Source: Armillaria gallica (taxonomy: Eukaryota > Basidiomycota > Agaricomycetes > Agaricales > Physalacriaceae). From it: a stretch of 64,000 bases of DNA. This document shows, piece after piece, positions 10,742 through 21,147 of this stretch. Both the position numbers and the translations under genes were made by a program. The stretch lies in assembly GCA_037576215.1 (NCBI GenBank), contig JBANDB010000008.1, positions 1,612,001 through 1,676,000 of the forward strand, in the 5' to 3' direction. Below the pieces are notes generated by a model. That model made no database searches. It saw only the letters and a list, made by a program, of their open reading frames with translations, and was not told the DNA's origin. The stretch's first letter is position 1. Each line of letters opens with the position of its first letter.

Positions 10742-11657
10742 GGTGCTGAATGAATGATACCTGTCGAATCGTGATTTTGGAAGCCGAAGTTAAAATCTCG
10801 TACACGCACTTCACTTTCAACAATGATTCAATATGCAGTCGCAATGTCTGGGCCGCAATAGGTGGGCTACGACACCCTTCGAACTATGTGCATACAACTC
10901 GAAGTAAGTTGCAGTGCACCGAGCGCTTGGCTTACTTGGCCTGCCCTAAATGAGCATCATGACTACGGATCCGAAATTTGAATACTCCCCCGTCCCCCGG
11001 GCACGTCGCAACTTGAACCTTTACATAAACGACCGACCCTCCGCAAAATGTGTCTTCCACTCGCAGTGATACGAAATCCACCTCGTTACCCTTTTTTCCT
11101 AAACAAATCGCTTCCTTTACTATATTCCAGCTCTAAAGCAGAAGTTCTCAGTCGTGAGCCTTACCAAGATATATATCTCCTACCTGTCGCCTCGCGGTAT
11201 CTTATTGAGTCTAGTGCGGTATGGTCTCTGAAAGGACGGTACTTGCTGGGGACTGGTCTTAGTTCTGTACATGTCTCGTTACACGGAATAATCTTTCAAG
11301 GGAATGCTCCGGCTTCTGACTTTCGTCTTCGTCTTCGTTACTTTGGTACTGCCAACATCCGAACCTTCATGGGTCTAGTAGGCCGTTGAAGTAGCGTTGT
11401 ATTGCTACCCACAATCCCCTATATCGCAGCTAGAATCGCCCCATCCAAGTTCCATCGGAATTCAGACTATCACCCCCTCTTTCTGAAAGTTCTTCGACAT
11501 TTGTCCGTTGTTTCAGGCGTCATACGACTTCTTCTCTGACATGAGTCCGCAGCGGAAGCAAAGAGGAATGATGTTAGGATATATAAGTGCCGAAATCTAC
11601 TTAAGATCGATTAGAGGTCGGTATCACCGCCCAAGACCTCCCCCTGGCCCCAGCGTA
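10742..11657. promoter_or_regulatory. Divergent intergenic region between the F-box and zinc-finger genes
   Basis: About 0.9 kb with no convincing protein. A 113-codon open frame at 11048-11389 on the plus strand has no recognisable features. A TATA-like element (tatataag, about 11580-11587) lies about 75 bp upstream of the chosen zinc-finger ATG. Confidence 0.4.
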
Positions 11658-12174
11658 ATGGTGGACTGCATTGCGTGTGACCTGAGTTGCCGGGATGAGC
11701 ATGCGCTGGAGAGGCATTGGGACCTTTGCCATCCTAGTCTGGCGAGCATCAATCGCAGTGTGAAGGACGTCCAAATCACAGTGAGCATTGTGCATTCTTT
11801 TCTTGCTTTGCAAACTTACACGGACACCGAACGCAGCCTCCAGCACCTATCTTTTACTGCGATGGATGCTACAAAAGTTTTCCAACCATAGCGGCGTGCA
11901 CAAAGGTTTGAGATCTCCCCCTGCGCCACAGTTGATTTTGTCTGACCGATGACAATCTTCGTCGCAGCACGTTAAACGTGACGTGTGTCGAGGTCCACTG
12001 AAACGTTACGGAATGGCAAACGATGGACACCACGAGTCATGTCCGCTGTTAGCGACATGCTCAACGGCCTCCTCGAACTTCATCGCCTTTTTCGATCAAT
12101 TTAAACCCAAGCGAGTCATGGCGAAGATGAGGAGACGCAGTCGATGGAATTGTAATCGGTATTCAGTTATATGA
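11658..12174 (+). CDS. Small C2H2/C2HC zinc-finger protein (about 130 aa)
   Basis: The start MVDCIACDLSCRDEHALERH contains an exact C-x2-C-x12-H-x4-H finger. After an intron (donor gtgagc, acceptor cgcag) the frame continues with FYCDGCYKSFPTIAACTK. After a second intron (gtttga ... cgcag) it reads HVKRDVC. The second and third exons together form C-x2-C-x12-H-x5-C, so the finger is split by an intron but complete once spliced, which supports both junctions. The rest is short, Ser-rich and then basic (MAKMRRRSRWN) to the stop. An upstream in-frame ATG at 11541 would add 39 residues, but a TATA-like box lies between the two ATGs, so I prefer 11658. Zinc binding is likely; nucleic-acid binding is only a guess. 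The family is not recognised. Confidence 0.55.
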
Positions 12175-15100
12175 TCACAAAGAGATGCACGTTCCCTTGT
12201 ATGTATCATTCGGTATACACAATCCTGTTTATGCTTTTGTATTTCACCTGTACGTACTTCGTGTCTCCGAGGCATATGTTGTAATAACATTGTCTGTGTG
12301 ACGAGAGGATAAGTAGTGCCTCGCAAATCCCCCTGGCTCTAACCCGTGATCTCGTCCGGAGATTATGTTTTTTCGGATAAAGTTATATGTACGGCGTTTG
12401 TCATAATCCCGCAAAGCAAATCAGATAAACAGACGAGGGACGGACGTCGACGTCTCGGGCCAGCTAAAATAAATAAATTTTTACGCTCATCATCGCCCTC
12501 TGTAACTTCGAATTTAAACTTATCCGCCGCCGAAAATTATTCATGTCTTTGCTAGCAAGTGATACGATCTACTACTACTATGTAAACTATAATTACCTGG
12601 GAGATAAGTTGAGGTTTAAACAGTATACGTAGACTGCGCGAGGCCGCGTATCCTTTGATGCCTGAGTTTTCATAAAATTCTTCGCCAGCCATGCTCGAGT
12701 CGTAGTCGTGAACTCTGACTCAGAATGAACAGCCTCTAGTTGGCCTTGAGACCAAATCACGAAAAAGTGATAAGGAACATGAGGCGCCTTGTATCGCTAT
12801 CTCGCTGATATCTCCCTCAGTTTTTGAGAAACAGAAGAGATGAAGTCACTGAAGTATGCTGTAGGGGATAAATCGTGGGAAAGTTTAAACATACGTACTG
12901 GCCCGAGTTGATCGTTGTCATGAGACTTGTTCATCTGGGATTGTCACATCTGAGTCTTGGACCTTGAGCCTCCAACGCCGCCTTTATTGACGCTTTGGAT
13001 TGCGGACGGTATGTTGCAACGTATACCCAACGACTCGAATAGCAGCCAATCTTGGGTCAGGCAGTGGTGTATTCTCGCGTACTGTTCTTGATTCTAGTTC
13101 TAGTTTGGTCGTATCGACACTCGTACTCGGCGTGTGATCTCTTCTTGGGGCAACGCGCTCCACTGAACGCTATTCTCATGAGTCCTAGCTTCTTATGGTT
13201 TAAGTAGCAGAGACCTGCCCTTCGCTTCGTCCACCTCACCTCTAAAGGGAACATCGCTCTCTTGGTAGTTCGCACTATACTATAACCGCAAAGGCAACAA
13301 CTTATGTTGCCACCCGTCTTTTACACAATTTTGTAAGGGTATCTCATCAGGTGGCTTATTACGGTTAGCTGGGCGATAGCAACGCAAAAGCATCGTTGTA
13401 ACTTGTAAGTACGTCACATTGAAAGCTGGTTGCATTCAGCTGACGCCCTGGCAAAAATCGCGCAAAAATCTCACCAAGGGCGATCGTCGCATTTTAGGAG
13501 CAGAGCATTGTCGAACTGGTCCTAATGGCACGGTACGTAACGGTGAATCCTATTAACTTGAGTCTAGACTCTAGAACACGAGGGGCTGAAAATCTTGGTA
13601 GCATCGCTAGCAATTGAGACTCTTGCATCTGATCCGGTTACGATAAGTACCCCGCACTAGCTGATTGATACAGCTACTGATTGACGGGCTAAAATAGTCG
13701 TATCATTCACTGAGTATCCGGAACTTGGCGTGTCTGCCTCTCTACTCGTCATGAATATGTCATGAACTCACAGTCCTTTATCTTGGTCTATACATGGAAT
13801 CGTAAAGACTAAGCAATATCTTTCACCGTGGTTAGCGGCTTTGGATAGTCGACTTATCACCGGTGTCGGAAAATGCCTGAGGACATAGGCAAGGATTAGC
13901 TCTTACGCAAGACGGAATATAATGCAAGTGCCACTAACCGTCACCGTTCTCAGGATCTTATAGGAATAACTCTACTTTGGGACTTTTGGCTGTCTTTCAT
14001 CACCGTAAACGCACAACAACAGCAATTTTTTGTTGGGATGCAAGACTGTCGTTTTCGTTATGTGCACACCGCTGGTAATCCGACTCGTCACATTCACCAA
14101 TAACCAGCCACCCTCGGTCTCCAATGTGACTAATACTAGGGTGGATTGCAATACTATCGCCATTGATGCAGCAATCGGTTTCGGTGCATCTTCATCAATC
14201 CCCTGGATTCGAAAGTTTCTCATGAAGATGATCCGGATCCTCCTGGTGAGGATTCTCTTCTGCAAAGAAGGTATGGTTCACACAGGACATTGCTGATCGC
14301 ATATCCCTATGCTGGAGACACCATTGGTCGACTCATCAAGTACCGATGATCGATGGTCAGCGGTGGACCTGATGTTTTGTTGTCTACGGGTTTGGTTCCA
14401 CTGATACAGAAGAGAGAGATTGACTTCCTTTCGACTGTAGAACAGCACCTTTCCTTAAACGTACAAAAATATCATGGGATCATCTCAGCTGCAAAGACGT
14501 GCGATAGTATGAGGTTGAATCTGCATGTTTGGGAGACTCAGCAAGAGTGCTATTACAATGGAACTAGAACAGCCGCGACGGGTCATTGTTATTCCGTGCT
14601 GACTTTCTTTCTGTCTGGCAGCGCTGACCACTGGTACTGTTCCAGGTCAGACTAAGAGTAAGATATCCGTCGCATTGTACCAGATCTCTGAGCGTATGCA
14701 TGTCACAATGTCATCCGAAGTTGGGGACGATAATTACATACATCGAAAAGCGTGAAATCACGCTAGGCATATCGCGTTTAATGAGGCGGGAAACATTTCC
14801 TCTTGGGGAAGTCCTACACCTTCGGGGAGTGTTAGTTTTCTGCAAAAGATGAGTAAGTGTGCAAAGCGTATGCAGGGTTGCGCTACTGTGGCGTAGAATA
14901 CTTTTGAACATGCGGTATGGCGGTGCCTCAGCGTACCTGGGATCACCGGATTTCTTCCGCGAAGCAGCATCTGAACGTACGTCATGGAAATCGCACGTCA
15001 ATCAGTAAACGGATGCTGTCGGTCGGGAAAACGGAAAGAGCAATGATACAAGCCTAAAAAGATGTAACTATCCAGTGCATACGAGCTTGAAGAGAGTAGA

Positions 15101-15199
15101 GGGGAGAGCGTCCTTTCTAATGGTACAACGTCTATTGGGTTTCTAGCCTAGTCAATGCATCCATCAATATCTTTCACACTGCCGGTCTATCATTTCGCG
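12175..15199. other. Three-kilobase gene-poor stretch
   Basis: No intact gene is visible. Short random frames occur on both strands. The only part with coding character is at about 14190-14655, listed separately. No terminal inverted repeats, long terminal repeats or transposase motifs were found by eye. Confidence 0.5.
14190..14655 (+). pseudogene. Possible decayed protein-coding fragment
   Basis: One frame reads through with protein-like composition (HEDDPDPPGEDSLLQ ... HRTLLIAYPYAGDTIGRLIK), hits a TGA at 14347-14349, then resumes in the same frame as MVSGGPDVLLSTGLVPLIQK and on to a stop at 14655. The text on both sides looks like parts of one ordered protein. I cannot name it, and no splice sites remove the stop. 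A chance open frame is a real alternative. Confidence 0.25.
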
Positions 15200-16213
15200 C
15201 TACGCCGGGATGATCTTGGTAATCCAGGCCTTCAAGTCGTCAAGCTCGTCTGGGCTCGCAGTATGTGCGACACCCTGATAGACATGGTACGACAGGCCTG
15301 TTAAATTATCGGGCGTTGCCTCAGGGATGCCGATTTCGTCTTTCAAGAAATCAACAGATTCGCGAGAGAACGTCAGCTTGATGAGGGGGTCATGAGAACC
15401 ATGACCCACGAAAATGGGTATTGATGTGGCGTGTCCAGATAGCATCTACCCCGATATTAGAAGTTCGAAGTGAGAAGACATGAGGATCCGGGGAAGACCA
15501 TACACCGACCGATTTGAGTTTATCTCTAAGTGCGACCCATCCACTGAGGGCCACGATCCCGGCTAATCTGTGTTCCATAGTGAGTCCAGTCAAGAGCGAC
15601 ATAGCGGCTCCCTGACTGAAGCCGCCAAGAATTATACGATTGGGGTCAATTCCAGATGCGACCTCCATGTCAATTAACTGCGTAAGTGATTTGACGGTCT
15701 TAAGCATGCCGGCTTCATCCTCCTTATCTTTCAAGCCAAAGGAAGCGATGTCAAACCTGCAGACAGACGTAATGATGATGAATAGGTTCGAGAGACTGCG
15801 AAAGACGTACCACGATGGCATTTCCATGCCCATATTGGCCGTGACAGACATAATGGGTCTGGTGAAAATAACCAACAGCAATGAGCCAAAGAGGTGGCGA
15901 GGGACAGAGAATGAAGAGAACAGATTTGAGATTCAGCACTGGTGCCGTTGGGAGGATATAAACGCTTACGAGTGTGGGAGAACCCATTTGATGTGTTTTA
16001 GAGCAGGCTCGACACGAAACATGTCAGCGACAGGTTTCCACCCGTTCCCTGTGTCACCCAATCCCTGTAGAAAGGTGTCATTAGCACAACTAGGATTTAA
16101 TAGACCAGTGACCAAAAAAGTGAGCCCACATGAACGAATATCACGGTAGCGGTATGCGCCGCGATGGGGGATACAGTAAGATGCTTGAGAGGAGCAATAG
16201 CAGCGGAGGCCAT
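15200..16213 (-). CDS. APT1: Acyl-protein thioesterase / lysophospholipase (APT1 family, about 239 aa)
   Basis: Cytosolic alpha/beta hydrolase that removes palmitate from S-acylated proteins such as Ras and G-alpha subunits, and hydrolyses lysophospholipids. Five exons join cleanly: MASAAIAPLKHLTVSPIAAH to VIFVH; GLGDTGNGWKPVAD to LPHS; PIMSVTANMGMEMPSW; FDIASFG to DKLKS; MLSGHATSIP to IIPA. The nucleophile elbow GFSQGAA, the acid in GHGSHDPL and the His in VYQGVAHTASPDE form the expected Ser-Asp-His triad. The oxyanion-region motif HGLGDTGNGW is intact and length is normal. The ATG at 16211-16213 lies 134 bp from the divergent TRM10 start. With adenylate cyclase also in the window it could act in Ras-cAMP signalling, but that is only family knowledge. 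Confidence 0.95.
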
Positions 16214-16347
16214 GGTGGTAGTACTGATGCACAAGTCAGAGAGATGAGCTTGAGCTTCAAAACGGCATTGTACCGGCAATTGCCGGGATGATGATCGAAA
16301 GCGTTTTTACCTTTCTTGGACGAGTCATCAGGACTAAGTAGGTTGAA
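16214..16347. promoter_or_regulatory. Short divergent promoter shared by APT1 and TRM10
   Basis: Only 134 bp separate the two outward-facing ATGs, so the transcripts must share or overlap control DNA. No TATA box is obvious. Confidence 0.6.
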
Positions 16348-17418
16348 ATGGACTCACCTGCTGCTCCAGCAACCCCGGCACTATCCAAGTCTGCACAGAA
16401 GAGGGCAGAAAGGAAGGAGCGGTTGGCTGCAACCAAGCTCGAGCGCCGGGCGAAAGAAAAGGCTGCAAAAAAGGAAAAGAGACGAATTAAAGCTGAAAAA
16501 CGCGCAGCGGGCGAGCTCGATAGTGCCGATGAAGCAGAAAGCGAACGCAAGAAAAAGAAACCAAAGCTGGAATTTGGTGGAAGGGTACTCATCGATTTAG
16601 GTTTCGACGATAAAATGCTTGAAAAGGTCTGTCGCCATTATCTCCACATGTTCACGCTTGGCTGATCCGCGATGAACAGGAGATCAATTCCTTGTGTTCA
16701 CAGCTGGCATATACATACAGCGCAAACCGCCAGGCTTCGTTTCCGTTTTCCCTGATATGTTCGTCTCTCAATGGGCGTACTCGAGATCGCCTCGAAGCCA
16801 ACAGCGACGCGGCGTACAAGCGGTGGGTAAATACCGAATGGTGGGAAGAGGGATACGAGAGACTTTGGTCCGGCGACGTTTTATCAGTGGAGCCTGGAGC
16901 TGGGTGCGGAAACGTGCCAGAAAACAGTTCTCCCGAGACATCCGCTACGGCAGATCCGGCCCAGAGTGTCAAGCAGTCCATTGTTTACTTGACTGCAGAC
17001 TCTGAGGAAGAGCTTACTGAGCTCCGCCCCAACGAGACCTACATCATAGGAGGCATCGTGGATCGCAACCGCTATAAGGTGATTTTTTGAGATTTCTCGT
17101 AGAAGACTTTCCTAACCTTTACATGCATAGAATCTCTGTCTCGGAAAAGCTAAAGAATCTGACATTCGCACTGCTGCTCTTCCCATAGGTCGCTACCTGG
17201 AAAACCTGCCAACGCGCAAGGTGCTCACCGTGAATCAGGTCTTCGAGATTATGCTCAAGTGGGTCGAGACCAGAGATTGGGAGACTTCTCTTTACGCGGT
17301 CATTCCCAAGCGAAAATTTCTGTCGGGAGGTAAAAACGGAGAGAAGGAAGGCTCTGTTGTTGTTACTGAAGAGGATACTTTGGCGCAGAGCGAAGTTGCA
17401 ATTGAGTCCGAAGCATAA
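16348..17418 (+). CDS. TRM10: tRNA (guanine-9-N1) methyltransferase TRM10 (321 aa)
   Basis: Uses S-adenosylmethionine to methylate G9 of tRNAs in the nucleus and cytosol. Three exons (16348-16626, 16680-17078, 17131-17418) give 321 residues. The N-terminal 80 residues are very rich in Lys/Arg/Ala (AQKRAERKERLAATKLERRA), as usual for the tRNA-binding extension. The SPOUT catalytic domain follows: IDLGFDDKMLEK, EINSLCSQLAYTYSANRQAS, IVYLTADSEEELTELRPNET, then YIIGGIVDRNRYK with the conserved Asp of the active site, and AKESDIRTAALPIGRYLENL forming the cofactor knot. It ends after a short acidic tail. All junctions are in phase and nothing is missing. Confidence 0.96.
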
Positions 17419-17874
17419 GTTTCGTTGTTGGACAAGACGTCTTGTAAGAGAATGATTCAGAATACTATAAGGCTTCTTGTTTAATTAGAAACACATGACG
17501 AGTTAATGCAAATGATCTGATCAGGTACCCCGATTTCTTGTACTCGACTGTTCACAGTGAGAGCGCTATGTTGTGTCTGAAACAAAATTATATTTGCATA
17601 GGAAATTATGCATCACAGAACAAGAACATTGGGATCACAAACAAAAAGATGTCGTACTACAGCGATTCAACAAGTAAGATTTGCAAGGTATGCTTATATA
17701 CGTATGTATAATGAGGAGAAAGTCCCCTAAAGTCTGGTGAAAGCGTGGGCGAAAGCATGCGAGATAATGAGAGATTGATGGTAGACTGTGGCATGGTGAT
17801 AGGTGATAACTCAAAAAGGAGAGGACGAATAATACGCAAAATGAACCAAATAGAAGATATAGGAAGAAGTGCGA
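17419..17874. other. Tail-to-tail intergenic region between TRM10 and the Barentsz gene
   Basis: This 456-bp, AT-rich stretch lies between two converging stop codons and should hold both 3' untranslated regions and poly(A) sites. No gene-like frame. Confidence 0.6.
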
Positions 17875-20346
17875 TTAATAGTAAACGGTCCCTTGAGGAA
17901 TGTGCTCGTTGTACATCTCGTACTGTGGTACCTGCGACATATCCATGTATGGCATGTATCCGTACGTCTCAGGGTAATAGTACTGCCCATAGGGCGCGTA
18001 CATCATGCCAACTTGGTCAACCGGAACTGTCCCGTTCTCCGCACCTCCCTCAGAAGCATATGTGGGAATGCCCGATCCCTCAGAATATTCCTGATTGGTA
18101 TCCTCTGCAGGTCGGGTTGGCTCAAACGTAGCAGCCGTGGACCTTAATCCTGATGAAGCACGCTCCTTGCCCGAGGTCCTGTCAGGATCTCCTTCTCCGG
18201 GTGCGCGTATTTCGATCCGAGAAGATGGAGGAGCGAAGGAAAATATGGGCATGCCGGTAGCCGGATCAATGAAGCCATTGACGGGAGGTGTATGGGAAGC
18301 ATAGTCGGCAGTCGGCGTTGACTGATGATGCATATGTCCAGGTACGAATGGAGCACTTGTAGGCGCCAATGGAGGCATCATTGGACGAGGATTGTACATG
18401 GGCGGGGGCGGCAAATAGACCGGACGACCAGTAGCAACCTCATAAGGCATGCCGACAGGATTCACCGCGACACCGGGTGGCAGTGGAACACCATAGTGAT
18501 AAGGAGAAACGTATGAAGGGGAGGGTTGAGAAACCGATGAAGGAAAGGAAGTTGGAACAGGAACCAAGGAAGGACGAGAATCACTCGTGGAAGATGAAGG
18601 TTGTTGTTCTGGAGTGTCACTGGATGATGGATTACGCAAAACAGCTTCCTCAGTCTGAGACCATCTCGTCGAATCAGATGGGGGCTGTACCGACAGCTGC
18701 TCGAGCTTCTGCTGAACAGCTAACGATGGCGCGGATTGCGATTGCAGCGTACTAGAGCGTGCTCTGGAGGACGATGGTTCAGGGAAAGGTATAGGCTTCG
18801 CGGTAACAAGCTGTGGCCTAACAGTGAATACATCTTCAATGGAAAGATCGTTAACCTTGGTGACAATGTCCTCCACGTCAGACTTGCCTGAAACCGACTT
18901 CGACTTCTCTGCAGAGGGTAGTCGAACGACGACGGTTTTCTCTCCATACTCAGAACCTAGCACGCTGGTGGTCGAAGTGCCAGAAGGCGTTACAATCGGA
19001 AGCTCCTTGGTTGACGTCAATGGTGTTCTGACGATCTGTCCCCGACTCCCTGGTATTCTGACTCTGTATCCTGCGCCGCGGCCACGGCGTGGCTTCATGC
19101 TTGCATCGGTATAGAGAAAACCTTCATGCTGCTTTGTCCACGCGAGCTCAGGCTTCATTGGATACCAGATACGACCGGAGGACATCAAAGGTGCATTGGC
19201 GGACAGCGCAGGTGATGAGCTAGGCCCCGCAGGACGAGCGAAGCCGCCCCGTTCCCGAGCGGGTGCTCCTCCACGGACGCGACCAACTCCACGGAATGGC
19301 TGAGACTGGTGCTGGTGAACTGACCGACGAGCCTCGTCGCTGCGCTTCATTTCCTCGAATCCATCGTGGGTCCATGCCCGTTCAACAGGTGGAACATCAA
19401 CAGCTTCTACTTCTTCATCCTCCTGGACAGAATCTTGATGAGGAAGCGCGTTACGTCCCATGAATCCGCCCCTACCACGCATCGCGAAACTCCGATCGAA
19501 ACCCCGCCCTCTGCCGTAACCCCGCCCTTGCCACCGACCACGCCACCACCCACTCAAACTGCGCAGATCCTTATCCAAAAGCCTGTCGTCGTGGCCCCAG
19601 AACTCTCCCACCGTTGGAACATATGACGGGTCCGATTCCAGCCTGTTTTGATAGGCCTGACGAGCGGTCTGTCCAGGGGGACGTCGAATGAAATCACTAC
19701 GGTGAGTTGGGCGAGCCGACGAGGAAGAGGGAGGAGCCTCTTCGACTAACTCTTCTTCGTGATCTTCGTTGACAGAGAGCGGGGGAGACGGAAGAGACGT
19801 AGCTTCGGAGCCCAGCTTCACTTTCGGTGCGGATTTCTTAGCTTTCCGCTGCCGAGTCGGTTTCGCTGCCGAAGTGCTGCCATTGAACTCCGCGAAATCA
19901 ATGACAGGGAGGTCTGCAGGCCCGTTATTGTTCTCTTCTGCCACCATTTCTGACCAGTTTCCCGATGGCGCAAAAAAGGATGTACTTGGCTCTTTTTCTG
20001 CGGGTACTCCATTGGTTGGACTCTGGCTCGTGTTGGGGGTGAGAACTTGGGGACGTCTGTGGCCAGAGGCATCATCAGATACTTGTTCGGTGTCCGAATC
20101 AGACGAGCCGTCGCTGGATTCTGCTCCGTTTTCTGACTCAGAATCCGTCCCAACCTCCCTCACGATCTCGTCGTCGCTGTCCATAGCTCTTCCTCGTCTC
20201 CTAACAATCCTTGTCTTCTTCGCATGCTGGTGGCCATGCGTTTTTGCAGTACTGGATTTGGAGGCTGTGGAGGTAGACACAGAAGATAGAGTAGGGATAG
20301 GCATATCTGTTACTGAGGAAGCACAAGTAAGAGATACAGTCATCAT
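17875..20346 (-). CDS. Barentsz/CASC3 (Btz) domain protein, exon-junction complex (823 aa)
   Basis: Barentsz/CASC3 is a core exon-junction complex subunit. It binds eIF4AIII and RNA and links splicing to localisation, translation and decay of mRNA. The single-exon protein has an acidic Ser-rich N-terminus (DSDDEIVREVGTDSESENG) and then the SELOR/Btz core: DFIRRPPGQTARQAYQNRLE, DPSYVPTVGEFWGHDDRLLD, an Arg/Gly box (GRWQGRGYGRGRGFDRSFA) and the tryptophan motif RAWTHDGFEEMKRSDEARR. The remaining 450 residues are Pro/Ser-rich with a Pro/Tyr/Met-rich C-terminus. The start is one of two adjacent ATGs at 20341-20346. Lack of introns in an intron-rich neighbourhood is mildly unusual, though a 5' UTR intron cannot be excluded. 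Confidence 0.88.
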   Translation of the reverse strand: MMTVSLTCASSVTDMPIPTLSSVSTSTASKSSTAKTHGHQHAKKTRIVRRRGRAMDSDDEIVREVGTDSESENGAESSDGSSDSDTEQVSDDASGHRRPQVLTPNTSQSPTNGVPAEKEPSTSFFAPSGNWSEMVAEENNNGPADLPVIDFAEFNGSTSAAKPTRQRKAKKSAPKVKLGSEATSLPSPPLSVNEDHEEELVEEAPPSSSSARPTHRSDFIRRPPGQTARQAYQNRLESDPSYVPTVGEFWGHDDRLLDKDLRSLSGWWRGRWQGRGYGRGRGFDRSFAMRGRGGFMGRNALPHQDSVQEDEEVEAVDVPPVERAWTHDGFEEMKRSDEARRSVHQHQSQPFRGVGRVRGGAPARERGGFARPAGPSSSPALSANAPLMSSGRIWYPMKPELAWTKQHEGFLYTDASMKPRRGRGAGYRVRIPGSRGQIVRTPLTSTKELPIVTPSGTSTTSVLGSEYGEKTVVVRLPSAEKSKSVSGKSDVEDIVTKVNDLSIEDVFTVRPQLVTAKPIPFPEPSSSRARSSTLQSQSAPSLAVQQKLEQLSVQPPSDSTRWSQTEEAVLRNPSSSDTPEQQPSSSTSDSRPSLVPVPTSFPSSVSQPSPSYVSPYHYGVPLPPGVAVNPVGMPYEVATGRPVYLPPPPMYNPRPMMPPLAPTSAPFVPGHMHHQSTPTADYASHTPPVNGFIDPATGMPIFSFAPPSSRIEIRAPGEGDPDRTSGKERASSGLRSTAATFEPTRPAEDTNQEYSEGSGIPTYASEGGAENGTVPVDQVGMMYAPYGQYYYPETYGYMPYMDMSQVPQYEMYNEHIPQGTVYY

Positions 20347-21147
20347 TTGATAAAAGTAAATCGGACCTTACTTAGTGGCTCTTTAACAAGTCGTCCGAGC
20401 AGAAAAGGAGGCGTTTGGGAAGCAAAAAAGCAGGAAAAAAGAGATAAGATGAATGAGGTGTAAATGAAGAGTGTTGGGAGAAGATATTAAGGGCGTTCGC
20501 GAGGCACCGGTGAACGTTGAAGGACAACGGCAGATGATGACAGAAAGAGAGATGAGATGGCGGTTGCCGACCCTCAGCACGGTCCGCTTCAAACTCCGAT
20601 TTCGCTGACTCACACTCGATCACTCTACATTAGGTCTTGAACTTCGAGTCATCATTACCAGTGGCCACGTACAGATCAGATGGTCGTTGTCCTAATGCGG
20701 TGCATCCGTGTTCAACTCATATGGATCTATATTAGACTGCTTGCAGTACTAGGCTGAGCGTTCGGGTCGCTCCAGTACATCAAGGAATGTTCTTTGTATC
20801 AACGGCGGTGTTTCTCGCAGCATCGGGCCCCGTCTACACTGCCTAAGGTCTCAACAGCCGACAATAGAACAAGAATCGCCCAAAGAACACAGCCTAGGCA
20901 TCATACCGGTAAAGGTAAAGCATAAACGTAGAGTGTGACTCCAACATTGCTACAGCTGTAGTATTCTGACGAACGGTCACTGTCTTCCTTCTCGAAAACG
21001 TATTCAGCATAACTCCCATCTGCACTGCGAGTATGTACACATATGTAAGCCTCGTCACCGGTGCCGGCAAGACTCTACCCGGATGCTACCACTTAAAAAG
21101 AAGCACCGTATCTTAGTAAAGTCCACAAGCTCTCTTCCTCATCCAGT
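20347..21147. promoter_or_regulatory. Divergent intergenic region between Barentsz and the epoxide hydrolase
   Basis: About 0.8 kb with only short unsupported frames. It must contain the Barentsz promoter and 5' UTR. The pyrimidine-rich minus-strand sequence near 20400-20620 fits a leader. No other element is recognised. Confidence 0.45.

Noticed and set aside
11048..11389. 113-codon plus-strand open frame starting MCLPLAVIRN
   Set aside because: ATG-led, but with no recognisable domain, splice chain or conservation signal; it could be random in a 0.9-kb gap.
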